A stretch of DNA of 64,000 bases from HGM04593 sp045589695 (GCA_045589695.1 JAZNPP010000026.1:1-64000), one strand, 5' to 3'. Positions 25,694 through 34,938 are shown, numbered from the stretch's first letter. The notes: generated by a model from the sequence alone, not told the origin. Numbers and translations are program-made.

Positions 25694-26788
25694 ATGAAAA
25701 ACAATTTCATCTCATTTGTAAAAAAGGAGTCATTGCACATACTGCGTGACAAACGCACCATGCTCGTCGTGATGCTCATACCAGTCATACTGATGATTCT
25801 CTTCGGCTTCGCCATCTCAACAGAAGTGAACAACATCAATGTTGCAGTTGTCGCTCCGAACCGTAGCGAAGGCGTCAAAGAGGCTGTAGAACGTCTCTCC
25901 GGCAACGATTATTTCACGTTCATGGGATATATCGATGAAGAGCAGGCCGACGAGTATCTGCGTTCGGGCAAGGCAACCGCTGTTATAGTTTTCGACACGG
26001 AATATGACAGGAATATCGCTCTGGCCAAAAGCGGAGTGCCTGTAAAGCCTGTAATCGGGCTGATACTCGACGCATCGAACGTGAACACGGCAGGCTCAGC
26101 TGCAGCCTACTTGCAGAACGTGTTGCTCGGGTCGGCATCCGAACAGGCGATGTTCGAGACACGAATGCTGTTCAATCCTCAGATGAAGTCGGCATACAAT
26201 TTCGTGCCGGGCATAATGGGAGCCATATTCATTCTCGTATGCGCCATGATGACATCCGTGTCAATCGTACGTGAAAAGGAGACCGGCACAATGGAGGTGC
26301 TTCTCGTATCTCCAGTACGCCCGTTCAAAATAATATTCGCGAAGATGATACCGTACTTTACGATTTCATGCATTGTACTCGTTACTATATTGATGCTGGC
26401 ACGTTATCTGCTCGGAGTGCCTATGAGCGGAGGAGTAGGGGGAATCTTCGCTCTTTCGCTGCTTTACCTTGTACTATCATTGTCGTTAGGTCTTTTTGTA
26501 TCCACAATCTCGAAAACACAGATTGCGGCTCTGCTTATATCGGCAATGGTAATGCTCATGCCCATACTTATGTTGTCAGGACTGCTCTTTCCTATCGAGA
26601 ACCTGCCGAAGTTCTTCCAGGCCGTTTCGACAGCAGTTCCCGCAAGGTGGTATATTGACGCCATAAGGAAGATGATGATACAAGGCTTGCCGATAATCGC
26701 CGTATGGAAAGACTGTATAATACTGCTCGCGATGACGGTCTTGCTGCTTGCGGTATCACTAAAGAAGTTCAACGACAAACTCGAATAA
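25694..26788 (+). CDS. ABC-2 type permease 1 (YbhS-like)
   Basis: 364 residues. One helix near the N-terminus (about 22-42, MLVVMLIPVILMILFGFAIS), a large extracytoplasmic domain (about 45-170), then five helices in the C-terminal half including the conserved VREKETGTMEVLLVSPVRP loop. Typical of multidrug ABC-2 exporters. Forms the pore with the next gene product. 5-nt gap to the next ATG at 26794. Confidence 0.9.
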   Translation: MKNNFISFVKKESLHILRDKRTMLVVMLIPVILMILFGFAISTEVNNINVAVVAPNRSEGVKEAVERLSGNDYFTFMGYIDEEQADEYLRSGKATAVIVFDTEYDRNIALAKSGVPVKPVIGLILDASNVNTAGSAAAYLQNVLLGSASEQAMFETRMLFNPQMKSAYNFVPGIMGAIFILVCAMMTSVSIVREKETGTMEVLLVSPVRPFKIIFAKMIPYFTISCIVLVTILMLARYLLGVPMSGGVGGIFALSLLYLVLSLSLGLFVSTISKTQIAALLISAMVMLMPILMLSGLLFPIENLPKFFQAVSTAVPARWYIDAIRKMMIQGLPIIAVWKDCIILLAMTVLLLAVSLKKFNDKLE

Positions 26789-26793
26789 AAGCG

Positions 26794-27897
26794 ATGCGTA
26801 CATTTTCAGTTCTTATACGGAAGGAATTCCTTCAGTTAAAGCGTAATCCATTTATGCCCAAGCTCATTATAATCTTTCCTATCGTAATTATGCTCATTAT
26901 GCCTCTGATCATGACAATGGATGTACGTAACGTGAACGTCGCCGTTGTAGACCTTGACAACTCTACGGCATCGCGCCGTATAGCATCTCATATAAACGCG
27001 TCTGAATACTTGTCACTCGCAGCCGTCACCGCCGAGTATTCCGAAGCTATGAATGCGTTGGAAAAGGGAAAGGCCGATATAATAGTGCAGATACCGTCCA
27101 ATTTTGAACGTGAAACGGCAACAGGCGGCAACAAGCGTATAAGCATAACCGCAAATGCGGTTAATGCTACGAAAGGCGGATTGGGAATGCAGTATATGGT
27201 ACAGACCGTCGCGCGTACCCTTACCGAAATTAAAAGCGAAAAGAGCCCAACGGAGATTATGGAACTCGTGACGGTGAAGAACAGCTATAACCCCACGCTC
27301 AACTACAGGCATTATATGATTCCGGCGTTGATGATTATGCTGTTCATACTTGTATGCGGTTTCCTGCCGGCATTGAGCATCGTCAGCGAAAAGGAGAACG
27401 GTTCCATAGAACAGATAAACGTGACTCCGCTCTCGCGCTTTACGTTTACCCTTTCCAAGCTCGTGCCGTACTGGCTTATAGGCATGTTCGTCCTTACCGT
27501 AGCAATGGCAGTGGCATGGCTTGTTTACGGTCTTGCTCCTGCCGGCTCTATCGGGCTTATCTACTTCGGCGCCGCGCTCTTCATCCTCGTCATTTCGGGC
27601 TTCAGCCTTACGATAGCCAACTTCTCGGACACTTTGCAGCAGACAATGTTCGTGATGTTCTTTTTTATAATGATGTTCATGCTCATGAGCGGTCTTCTGA
27701 CGCCGGTGGACTCAATGCCCGAATGGGCGCAGAAGATAACCTATTTTCTGCCTCCACGCTATTTCATCGACATACTGCGTTCAGTCTATCTTAAAGGGAC
27801 GACGCTTGCCGACATGTGGCAGAATTTTACGGCATTGGGCGTATTCGCCGTAATATTCAATGTGTTGGCTACTGTAACATACAAGAAGCAGAAATGA
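26794..27897 (+). CDS. ABC-2 type permease 2 (YbhR-like)
   Basis: 367 residues from the ATG at 26794 (MRTFSVLIRKEFLQLKRNP); an earlier in-frame start inside the upstream gene is unlikely. Same layout as permease 1: helix at about 25-45, large external domain, then a bundle of helices with VSEKENGSIEQINVTPLS. Final gene of the six-gene exporter operon. Its stop codon lies inside the left arm of an 18-bp hairpin. Confidence 0.9.
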   Translation: MRTFSVLIRKEFLQLKRNPFMPKLIIIFPIVIMLIMPLIMTMDVRNVNVAVVDLDNSTASRRIASHINASEYLSLAAVTAEYSEAMNALEKGKADIIVQIPSNFERETATGGNKRISITANAVNATKGGLGMQYMVQTVARTLTEIKSEKSPTEIMELVTVKNSYNPTLNYRHYMIPALMIMLFILVCGFLPALSIVSEKENGSIEQINVTPLSRFTFTLSKLVPYWLIGMFVLTVAMAVAWLVYGLAPAGSIGLIYFGAALFILVISGFSLTIANFSDTLQQTMFVMFFFIMMFMLMSGLLTPVDSMPEWAQKITYFLPPRYFIDILRSVYLKGTTLADMWQNFTALGVFAVIFNVLATVTYKKQK

Positions 27898-27941
27898 GAT
27901 ATGCCTCTCAGACATATACCAGAGTCTGAGAGGCATATCTC
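27896..27941 (+). terminator. Hairpin overlapping the stop codon of the efflux operon
   Basis: 18-bp perfect inverted repeat (27896-27913 / 27924-27941) with a 10-nt loop. The left arm starts at the second base of the TGA stop. There is no T-tract, so it may protect the 3' end or terminate factor-dependently. Confidence 0.55.
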
Positions 27942-28024
27942 ATCATCGTATCTCATCTTGCCGAAAAAGACTGTTCCGGCAATTTTACCTATTCTTTCTG
28001 CAGAACAATTATTAATAATAACAT

Positions 28025-28711
28025 TTATAATAATTCGCTTTTTGTAGAATAATTGCAGGCCTTCGCATGTTTCTTTGTATCAAAATACCCATACGCAGCA
28101 ACCGCTGTCGCCCCTATGAAATCCAATATAAGATCGTGCATCGTATCATACAACGCATTGCGTCCGACATGCGGAACAGCCGTATCAAAAGTCCCGCTGC
28201 TTATCAGAAACTCCTGAGAGTTAAGCCCGAACATCCCGTCTGTAACAAACTCCATTATCTCCCATAATGTGCCTGCTGCAAGAGAAAATGAGAATATCCA
28301 GACAAAGACAAAAAAAGGAGTATGTCCTGACTTGTTTTTATATATACCGTTCGATGTGTTTATTATCTCGTATCCGATAAATCCCATCAACATCCCTGAC
28401 ACTCCGTGCAAAACAGTATCCCACCATTCAATATGGCCGTAGAAATTCGCTACGTCACCTAAAATAAGCCCCGTGAAACAGAATGCGACCAACGAGTTCT
28501 CTATGGCCGGAGTAATGTTGATATGCAACAATTGACGGAATATTGCCGGTATTGAAATAATAAACATCATCAAGGCTGTCTCAAACATTTTAAAACCGCA
28601 GATACCAAGCATTTTGTCGTCCTGTACCGTAGGGATATATATAATTCCTGTTATCAGTACTATCGAACAAAGAATAAAAATCAGTTTCGAGAATTTAGTT
28701 TGCCGGTACAT
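28025..28711 (-). CDS. DUF2238 (YjdF-like) inner membrane protein
   Basis: 228 residues with about six hydrophobic helices. The family signatures WWDTVLHGVSGMLMGFIGYE (about 96-115) and ALYDTMHDLILDFIGA (about 188-203) are clear. Function is not established. Its start lies 17 nt inside the end of the upstream glycosyltransferase gene, so the two are translationally linked, which hints at a shared role in envelope lipid metabolism (inference). Confidence 0.8.
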   Translation of the reverse strand: MYRQTKFSKLIFILCSIVLITGIIYIPTVQDDKMLGICGFKMFETALMMFIISIPAIFRQLLHINITPAIENSLVAFCFTGLILGDVANFYGHIEWWDTVLHGVSGMLMGFIGYEIINTSNGIYKNKSGHTPFFVFVWIFSFSLAAGTLWEIMEFVTDGMFGLNSQEFLISSGTFDTAVPHVGRNALYDTMHDLILDFIGATAVAAYGYFDTKKHAKACNYSTKSELL

Positions 28712-29843
28712 ATCGTTTGGTCATCCTTATTATATAGTCAGTAATAATGCCGCAGCTATTACTGTTAGCATTCATTCTTTGAGCATCCAGCATACGGGAA
28801 CGATATGCGCTGTCATTGCACAATCTTACAGCGACAGTCGCTTGTTTCTCAATGTCAGCAGTGTAATACGACATGCTGCGGTTGTGAAAGAATATAGCGT
28901 TCCTGTATTCGAAACCGGGAATCGGGGCTGTATGAACTAACGGAATATTATTTAATATAGCCTCAGTGCTGGTAATGCCGCCAGGTTTAGAAAAGAGGAT
29001 GTCGGAAGCCTTCATCAAAAGAGGAATATTGTCGGTATATCCGATAACCTTAACTTTTTTAAGGTCCGTATAATATTCCGTAATTTTCTTTCGAGAGTCT
29101 TTATTCCTTCCGCAAACACATATTATGCAATCTTCCGATGCCGACCTTTTGCACAATTCCTCAATGAGCCGCTCCATATTTCCGTACCCCATAGAGCCTC
29201 CCATTATCAGGAACCACAAGCCGTTCTTGTTTTCCGTCTCCCAATTGAAAATTGAATTTATCCGCTCTCTTGCTTCACCTTTGCTTATAGAGATATCCGC
29301 ACCGTTTACCGGTATGCCTGCAACGATTATTTTATTTTCGGGAATACCCGCACTTACAAATTCATCGCGAAGCTCCTCGTGCGCTATAGCGTATCCGTCA
29401 AGTTCGGTCTCTTTAAGAAACGGGATGCAGGTGTAGTCGGTCATGACAAAAAGTGTCGGTACACCAAACCCCTCCTTCCTTCTTATAGCGGTCAGAGCTT
29501 CGGCCGCAAAGAGGTGTACCGCAACGACCGCATCGAATTCATTGCATACAATATAATTATACAGTTTATGAGAATACAGCTTGTTCGCATAATATACGGG
29601 AGATTTAAAACATTTTACGTTATTGCTTACGAAATCTCCTATCTTATATAGATTGCCGAACAACGTTCCTTTTATAGAGCTGTTGTATGCTTGCGACACT
29701 CTTGTCGATATTGTCCCGCCAGCAAAAGAAAGGACATCGGCAACCACAGAGCCGACACCTCTTTTCTCCATGAATGAATTAAGCGCTTTTGCGCTTGAGT
29801 TATGCCCTTCTCCGGTATTGCAAGACAGAATCAAGACTTTCAT
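28695..29843 (-). CDS. MGDG synthase/UgtP-like glycosyltransferase
   Basis: 382 residues from the ATG complementary to 29841-29843 (MKVLILSCNTGEGHNS); 12 extra upstream codons are possible but less convincing. The N-terminal domain matches the MGDG synthase family (GEGHNSSAKAL). The C-terminal GT-B half has GGSMGYGN and SKPGGITSTEAILNNIPLV, the donor-sugar region of GT28-type enzymes. Such enzymes transfer a hexose to diacylglycerol on the cytoplasmic membrane face. Donor and acceptor cannot be told from sequence. Overlaps the DUF2238 gene by 17 nt. Confidence 0.82.
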   Translation of the reverse strand: MKVLILSCNTGEGHNSSAKALNSFMEKRGVGSVVADVLSFAGGTISTRVSQAYNSSIKGTLFGNLYKIGDFVSNNVKCFKSPVYYANKLYSHKLYNYIVCNEFDAVVAVHLFAAEALTAIRRKEGFGVPTLFVMTDYTCIPFLKETELDGYAIAHEELRDEFVSAGIPENKIIVAGIPVNGADISISKGEARERINSIFNWETENKNGLWFLIMGGSMGYGNMERLIEELCKRSASEDCIICVCGRNKDSRKKITEYYTDLKKVKVIGYTDNIPLLMKASDILFSKPGGITSTEAILNNIPLVHTAPIPGFEYRNAIFFHNRSMSYYTADIEKQATVAVRLCNDSAYRSRMLDAQRMNANSNSCGIITDYIIRMTKRYVPAN

Positions 29844-30014
29844 AAGTATCTTTTGTAATATTTGCTTATTTGAGAACATTCACTATTATTAAACAATAAA
29901 TAGTTTTTCATTTGTTCGTTATTACAAAAAAAACAGCAAAAAGATTTCTCTTTCGTTTGCAAAATATCAGGAAAAAAAGAGCTTGGCGATGGCCTTTTTC
30001 GTAACGGAATTGTG

Positions 30015-30056
30015 GACAAGAGGCTGCTGAAAAACACTTTTCAGCAGCCTCTTGTC
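30015..30056 (-). terminator. Hairpin after aguB
   Basis: 19-bp perfect stem (30015-30033 / 30038-30056), loop ACAC, 6 nt beyond the aguB stop. No long T-tract follows on the minus strand. The remaining gap to 29880 is AT-rich spacer. Confidence 0.6.
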
Positions 30057-30062
30057 ATTTTC

Positions 30063-30950
30063 TTATTCCTCGTCGAGAAACCTCTTTGTTATTCCTCCGT
30101 ACTCTTCGATGCGTCTGTCACGCAGGAAGGGCCACCATTGGCGAACGGTCTCGCTGCGTTTGATGCTCACATCAATGACTTCGCATTGCTCCGTCTCGCC
30201 GAAATGCGCAATGAACTCGCCTTGCGGGCCTGCTACAAAGCTGTGTCCCCAGAACTGAATGCCGTTTGTCATTCCCGACGGGTCGGGCTCATGACCGCAG
30301 CGGTTCACGGCAATCACGGGAATTCCGTTAGCTACAGCATGGCCTCTCTGCACGGTCTGCCATGCTCCGAGTTGCCTTTCTTTCTCTTCCTGAGTGTCGG
30401 TGCTTTCCCAACCGATAGCGGTAGGGTAGATAAGCATGTCTGCTCCTCTGAGTGCCATAAGACGCGCTCCTTCCGGGTACCACTGGTCCCAGCACACTTG
30501 TACTCCAAGCATGCCTATTGATGTTTTTATAGGACGGAAACCGATGTCGCCAGGGGTGAAATAGAACTTCTCGTAATATGCAGGGTCATCGGGTATGTGC
30601 ATCTTGCGGTATTTGCCGGCAATGCTGCCGTCGCTGTCAAAAACAACCGCCGTGTTATGATACAACCCTTTTGCGCGAGCCTCAAAGAGAGACGTCACGA
30701 GAACGACCTTGCATTCAGCCGCCACCTTGCTGTAGAAATCGGTAGAGGGGCCGGGAATTGGCTCGGCGTACGAGAAATTATCTGTCGATTCCACCTGACA
30801 GAAGTAGGGCGAATTATGCAGTTCCTGAAGCACGACAAGCTGCGCTCCTTTCGAAGCGGCGTCACGTATACAGGCAGCAAGCTTCTGCTTGTTCCGCTCT
30901 ACGTCAGTACCGATGCTCTGCTGTATTATTCCAACTTTTACTGTATCCAT
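30063..30950 (-). CDS. aguB: N-carbamoylputrescine amidase
   Basis: Nitrilase-superfamily enzyme releasing putrescine, CO2 and ammonia from N-carbamoylputrescine. 295 residues. The catalytic triad is visible: Glu in VVLQELHNSPYFCQ (about residue 42), Lys in YRKMHIPDDPAYYEK (about 119) and Cys in VQVCWDQWYPE (about 152). CQVESTDNFSYAEPIPGP is typical of the plant/bacterial AguB group. It follows aguA by 10 nt and completes the agmatine route. Confidence 0.95.
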   Translation of the reverse strand: MDTVKVGIIQQSIGTDVERNKQKLAACIRDAASKGAQLVVLQELHNSPYFCQVESTDNFSYAEPIPGPSTDFYSKVAAECKVVLVTSLFEARAKGLYHNTAVVFDSDGSIAGKYRKMHIPDDPAYYEKFYFTPGDIGFRPIKTSIGMLGVQVCWDQWYPEGARLMALRGADMLIYPTAIGWESTDTQEEKERQLGAWQTVQRGHAVANGIPVIAVNRCGHEPDPSGMTNGIQFWGHSFVAGPQGEFIAHFGETEQCEVIDVSIKRSETVRQWWPFLRDRRIEEYGGITKRFLDEE

Positions 30951-30960
30951 ATGTTATATT

Positions 30961-32004
30961 TCAATATCTTTCGTTCTTAGGGTATTGCATTGTCACGCAA
31001 TGCAATGAGCCGTGTTGTTTAATCAGGCTTCTGCAGTCTATTCCTTCTATTTCATAACCGGGGAAAGCCTTAGCGAGGACTTCTGCGGCAAGACGGTCAT
31101 TTTCCGGTTGCGCATAAGTAGGATATAGAACAGCATTGTTGATAATCAGGAAATTGGCGTACGTTGCCGGCAGACGCTCGCCATCCTCATCGAATATCGG
31201 AGCGGGGGAGGGCAGCGGCAGCAGGCGGTATGGCTTGCCCTCTGCTGTCCTTAGTTCTTTTATCTGCTCTTCCATAGCATGGAGGTCGGCATACTGTTCG
31301 TCATTCTTGTCGCTGCACTGCATATATACGACAGTGTCGTTCGGAGCAAAGCGGGCGACAGTATCTACATGCCCGTCGGTATCGTCACCTATGAGATTAC
31401 CGTAATCGAGCCACAGCACACGTTCGACGTGAAGCATGTTCTTCAGGCACTTCTCGATATCTTCACGTTCCATAGGCTGGTTGCGGCGAGGAGCCAAAAG
31501 GCATTGGCTCGTAGTAAGCAGCGTTCCTTTTCCGTCACTCTCGATAGAGCCGCCTTCGAGTACAAAGCTCGTGCAGTCTTCATACTCGCCGTTTACAATG
31601 CCGGCATCGTAGAGTTTGCCGTTTATCGCATTGTCGAGCGAAGCTTCGAACTTGCGTCCCCAACCGTTGAAGCAGAAATCGGCATAATGAGGCACATTGT
31701 CGCCGAGCAGGGTTATGAAAGCATGGTCACGAGCCCATGTGTCATTCGTGTCGCACTTGAAAAAGGTGATATTTGAGATGTTTGCGGCAGTTCTTTCAAG
31801 CAGCCGCTTTACCTTGTCGGTGTCGGGAGCCACGACAAGCAGGCGTTCACGCCGGCTTATAGCCTTCGCTAATTCGACAAAGCACTTTTCGACCTCGTCA
31901 AGCATGTAGTTCCAATCAGTACCCTCATGAGGCCATGTAAGCTGCACCATCTGCTGCTTATGCCATTCCGCAGGCATGAACAGGCTACGTTTCTGTATCT
32001 CCAT
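30961..32004 (-). CDS. aguA: Agmatine deiminase
   Basis: Converts agmatine to N-carbamoylputrescine. 347 residues of the peptidyl-arginine-deiminase-like fold. Visible marks: MPAEWHKQQMVQLTWPHEGTD region near the N-terminus, TWARDHAF (about 88-95), ESDGKGTLLTTSQCLL (about 155-170), and the catalytic Cys336 in GSLHCVTMQYP at the C-terminus. The start overlaps the DUF2148 stop by 1 nt (TAATG). Arginine decarboxylase, the source of agmatine, is not in the window. Confidence 0.95.
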   Translation of the reverse strand: MEIQKRSLFMPAEWHKQQMVQLTWPHEGTDWNYMLDEVEKCFVELAKAISRRERLLVVAPDTDKVKRLLERTAANISNITFFKCDTNDTWARDHAFITLLGDNVPHYADFCFNGWGRKFEASLDNAINGKLYDAGIVNGEYEDCTSFVLEGGSIESDGKGTLLTTSQCLLAPRRNQPMEREDIEKCLKNMLHVERVLWLDYGNLIGDDTDGHVDTVARFAPNDTVVYMQCSDKNDEQYADLHAMEEQIKELRTAEGKPYRLLPLPSPAPIFDEDGERLPATYANFLIINNAVLYPTYAQPENDRLAAEVLAKAFPGYEIEGIDCRSLIKQHGSLHCVTMQYPKNERY

Positions 32005-32537
32005 TACTGCACTTTGCGTTTACGGTCAAAGAAAGGATTCTTTGAGCTCGCGCTCACAGGAATTCCTATTATATATTTGCAGCCAGGCATCCAGCCGAGC
32101 TTGCCGGCCGCATAGCCTACGGAATACATTACACGGGTGTCGAGACGAAGGTCCGCTGCCGTTGCGCATGCCGAGCCTACCGCAATGCCCACGTCAATAG
32201 TGTTCATAGCGCAAGGCACGCCTTCGGGGCGTTCTCCGCAAGTAGCCGAGCCGCAATAAGCGCAGTTGAGCATCATGGGCTCTTCACGAGTGCCGATAAG
32301 AATTACGGCTTCGGCCGAAAGAATATTGTCGGCATCACGCATAAGACCGCCACGCTGCATATTCTCGCCTATCTGATGAAGAGCATTGCTCAATGCTACA
32401 ATGTCGTCATCGGTTATCATCATAATCTCAACAAGGTCCACACCTTTGGCCTTAGGCGCTGTACGTGCAGCCGTCATCATCTGTTTAGCACACTCAATTA
32501 CATGTTCATGGCGTGCATCTCTTTCGTTATATACCAT
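32004..32537 (-). CDS. DUF2148 ferredoxin-domain protein
   Basis: 177 residues. Cysteine cluster NCAYCGSATCGERPEGVPC (about 103-121) fits the DUF2148 family, often annotated as a ferredoxin domain, and could bind an Fe-S cluster or zinc. Glycine/alanine-rich stretches (VGIAVGSACATAADLRLD) suggest a nitroreductase-like or flavin-associated fold (inference). Function unknown. It is the first gene of an operon with aguA and aguB. Confidence 0.8.
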   Translation of the reverse strand: MVYNERDARHEHVIECAKQMMTAARTAPKAKGVDLVEIMMITDDDIVALSNALHQIGENMQRGGLMRDADNILSAEAVILIGTREEPMMLNCAYCGSATCGERPEGVPCAMNTIDVGIAVGSACATAADLRLDTRVMYSVGYAAGKLGWMPGCKYIIGIPVSASSKNPFFDRKRKVQ

Positions 32538-32566
32538 ATCTGAAAAAAATAACCTTTATACTTCTG

Positions 32567-32574
32567 CGAAGATA
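32567..32574 (-). promoter_or_regulatory. Variant -7 element (TATCTTCG) of DUF2148-aguA-aguB
   Basis: On the minus strand TATCTTCGC ends 29 nt before the DUF2148 ATG. No clear TTG at 19-21 nt upstream. Confidence 0.45.
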
Positions 32575-32711
32575 GCGAATATTTTTATAAACTGCCGTTT
32601 TTGCGGCGAATATCAACAAAACAATTGTTCATTTATGAAAAAACATTGTTCATTTCATTACATCAAAAACGGTTTCAAGCTTGTTTAAACTCAAATGTGA
32701 TTTTTTTGTTA

Positions 32712-32719
32712 TATTTTTG
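32712..32719 (+). promoter_or_regulatory. -7 element of the cardiolipin-synthase-like gene
   Basis: TATTTTTGC matches TAnnTTTG. Because transcription should begin about 32725, it argues against starts at the TTG at 32681 or the ATG at 32723 and for the ATG at 32741. Confidence 0.5.
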
Positions 32720-32740
32720 CGTATGATGAACAGGTGTCCG

Positions 32741-33991
32741 ATGATTAGAAATACGCTTTTCTGCATACTTGTCGCAATAACTCTCCTGACATCGTGCAAG
32801 AGTTTCACAGCAATAGAACGGAGCGACTTCGAACGTTCCGATTCTGCATTCGTCAAGTATGTGAAGGAAGAGAAAATTCCGCTCAGCGACAACAATAGCG
32901 TGACTATGCTCGACGGGGCTCAAGAAAAGTTCGACAGCCTATTCAATGACATAAGGAACGCCAAGCATCATGTGCATCTCGAATATTTCAATTTCCGTTA
33001 CGATTCGATAAACAACATTCTGTTGCGTCTCTTGGCCGACAAGGCGAAAGAGGGCGTCGAAGTACGTGCATTGTTCGACGCTTTCGGTAACCTATCGAAC
33101 GACCGCCCTTTAAGGCGTAAGGACCTCAAGGCAATACGTGCGACAGGAGTGCAGATAGAGAAGTTCGATCCTTTCCAATTCCCCTGGATAAACCATGCAT
33201 GGGCCCGTGACCACCGTAAGATTGTTGTCATTGACGGCGAAAAAGCATACATAGGAGGAATAAACGTAGCCGACTACTATCTTGACGGGTTGGCAGGAGT
33301 AGGAGAGTGGCGTGACATACATTCAAAGGTAGAGGGTGCTGCTGTGAACGATCTTCAGGATATATTCATAGAGATGTGGAACAAAGAAACGAAAGAAAAT
33401 ATAGGCGGCAGTGAATATTTTCCTGAACACGTTAATAAAGGAGATGCCGAAATAGCAGTCGTAGACCGTTGGCCGCATCGCACGCCCCGACGTATAAGAG
33501 AGGCGTATGCGAATGCGATACATTCGGCAAAAGACAGCATAATTCTGGTAAATCCCTATTTCCTGCCTTTGCCCATAATACGCAAGGCTATTGAAAAGGC
33601 TATAGACGACAGCGTGAAGGTCACAATCATCCTGTCGGAAAAGAGCGACGTGAAACTGATGCCCGACGGCGTGTGGCGTGCTGGTTACCGGCTTATGAAG
33701 AAAGGAGCTAAGGTTTACATGTATACAGGAGGGTTCAACCATGCTAAAGCAATGTGCATCGACGGGCAGTTCTGCACTGTAGGCTCTGCGAATTTCAACA
33801 GCCGAAGCCTTAAATACGACTATGAAACCAACATATTCGTCTTCGGCAAAAAAGAGACAGCTGAGCTCGAAGAACTTTTGCGGAACGACATGCGGCAAAG
33901 TTACCTGCTGACCGAAGAGATATACAAGAAACGCAGTTGTTGGAGAAGATTCTGCGGCTGGTTGGCAGCATTCCTTTCGCCTATATTATAA
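32741..33991 (+). CDS. Phospholipase D / cardiolipin synthase-like lipoprotein
   Basis: 416 residues from the ATG at 32741, chosen because the upstream frame contains the promoter and because MIRNTLFCILVAITLLTSC is a compact lipoprotein signal with lipobox LTSC. Two HxKxxxxD motifs: HRKIVVID (about 157) and HAKAMCID (about 333), the latter followed by GSANFNSRS. PLD-family enzymes with this layout make cardiolipin or transfer phosphatidyl groups. Unlike classical Cls it lacks two N-terminal helices and is predicted to be lipid-anchored outside the cytoplasm. The patatin gene is next door, 86 nt downstream. Confidence 0.85.
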   Translation: MIRNTLFCILVAITLLTSCKSFTAIERSDFERSDSAFVKYVKEEKIPLSDNNSVTMLDGAQEKFDSLFNDIRNAKHHVHLEYFNFRYDSINNILLRLLADKAKEGVEVRALFDAFGNLSNDRPLRRKDLKAIRATGVQIEKFDPFQFPWINHAWARDHRKIVVIDGEKAYIGGINVADYYLDGLAGVGEWRDIHSKVEGAAVNDLQDIFIEMWNKETKENIGGSEYFPEHVNKGDAEIAVVDRWPHRTPRRIREAYANAIHSAKDSIILVNPYFLPLPIIRKAIEKAIDDSVKVTIILSEKSDVKLMPDGVWRAGYRLMKKGAKVYMYTGGFNHAKAMCIDGQFCTVGSANFNSRSLKYDYETNIFVFGKKETAELEELLRNDMRQSYLLTEEIYKKRSCWRRFCGWLAAFLSPIL

Positions 33992-34064
33992 ACATATTTC
34001 AAAAACAGGAAACCCGGCTTGCATAAAAGAGAGTAAGCAGACACAGCCGGTCAAGGATATTCGT

Positions 34065-34072
34065 TAAATTTG
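34065..34072 (+). promoter_or_regulatory. -7 element abutting the patatin start codon
   Basis: TAAATTTGC ends only 5 nt before the ATG, so the predicted transcript would have almost no leader. Confidence 0.5.
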
Positions 34073-34077
34073 CAGAC

Positions 34078-34938
34078 ATGAACAATAAGACAATCGACAT
34101 AACAGAAAATTCAGGTCTAATACTCGAAGGAGGCGGCATGCGAGGCATCTTCACAATCGGCGTCCTCGACAACTTTATGGACAGAGGCATCCGATTCCCG
34201 TACGTCATCGGCGTCAGCGCAGGAGCGTGCAACGCATTGTCATACATGTCGGGACAACGCGGACGCGCGAAGTTCTCTAACATCGACATGCTCGAACAAT
34301 ACCATTTCATAGGTCTGAAGCACCTTATAACAAAAGGCAACATAATGGATTTTGACCTTCTTTTCCATAAGTTGCCTGAAGAGATATACCCTTATGATTA
34401 CGAAGCGTTGGCACGCACGGCCGGAATGCTTGAGATAGTGACGACAAGCTGCCTCACAGGCAAAGCCTGCTATTTTACTGAAAAAGAGAACCCTAAGCGA
34501 GTCATAGACCTTGTAAGGGCGTCGAGCAGCCTTCCCTTTGTATGTCCGATATCATACGTGGACGGAGAACCTATGCTCGACGGCGGCATTGCCGACTCTA
34601 TACCCTTAGAGAGAGCCATATCGAAGGGCTGCAGCAACAATGTCGTGGTGCTGACACGCAATAAAGGATACCGCAAACCGGCGAAGGGCACGAATGTACC
34701 GTTCATGTTCTATCGCAAGTACCCGAATGTAAAAGAGGCTATAAGGCGACGCAACATGATATATAACCAAGAGATTGAATTGGTGGAAAACCTTGAAGCG
34801 CAAGAGCTGATAACCGTCATCCGTCCCGAAAAACCGCTTGAGGTAGGGCGTATGGAGCGTGACACTAAGAAGCTGCTTGCGCTTTACGAAGAGGGGTACA
34901 ACTGCGCCGCCAAGTTGAAATTCAACAAACACCCTTAA
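34078..34938 (+). CDS. Patatin-like phospholipase (YjjU type)
   Basis: 286-residue serine lipase. Oxyanion-hole motif GGGMRG (18-23), nucleophile Ser47 in GVSAG, and the catalytic Asp in DGGIADSIPLE (about 166). The C-terminal half (KYPNVKEAIRRRNMIYNQEIE) is typical of the YjjU/RssA-like group. No signal peptide, so cytoplasmic or membrane-associated. The start is fixed because the next Met (21) is inside the catalytic motif. It converges on and overlaps the Dus gene by 4 nt at 34935-34938. Confidence 0.9.
   Translation: MNNKTIDITENSGLILEGGGMRGIFTIGVLDNFMDRGIRFPYVIGVSAGACNALSYMSGQRGRAKFSNIDMLEQYHFIGLKHLITKGNIMDFDLLFHKLPEEIYPYDYEALARTAGMLEIVTTSCLTGKACYFTEKENPKRVIDLVRASSSLPFVCPISYVDGEPMLDGGIADSIPLERAISKGCSNNVVVLTRNKGYRKPAKGTNVPFMFYRKYPNVKEAIRRRNMIYNQEIELVENLEAQELITVIRPEKPLEVGRMERDTKKLLALYEEGYNCAAKLKFNKHP

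Noticed and set aside
30012..30521. 169-codon + strand frame
   Set aside because: Antisense to aguB, which has a complete Glu-Lys-Cys triad.
32681..32740. Upstream TTG or ATG starts for the PLD lipoprotein
   Set aside because: The -7 element at 32712-32719 lies inside that extension, and the lipoprotein signal is compact from 32741.
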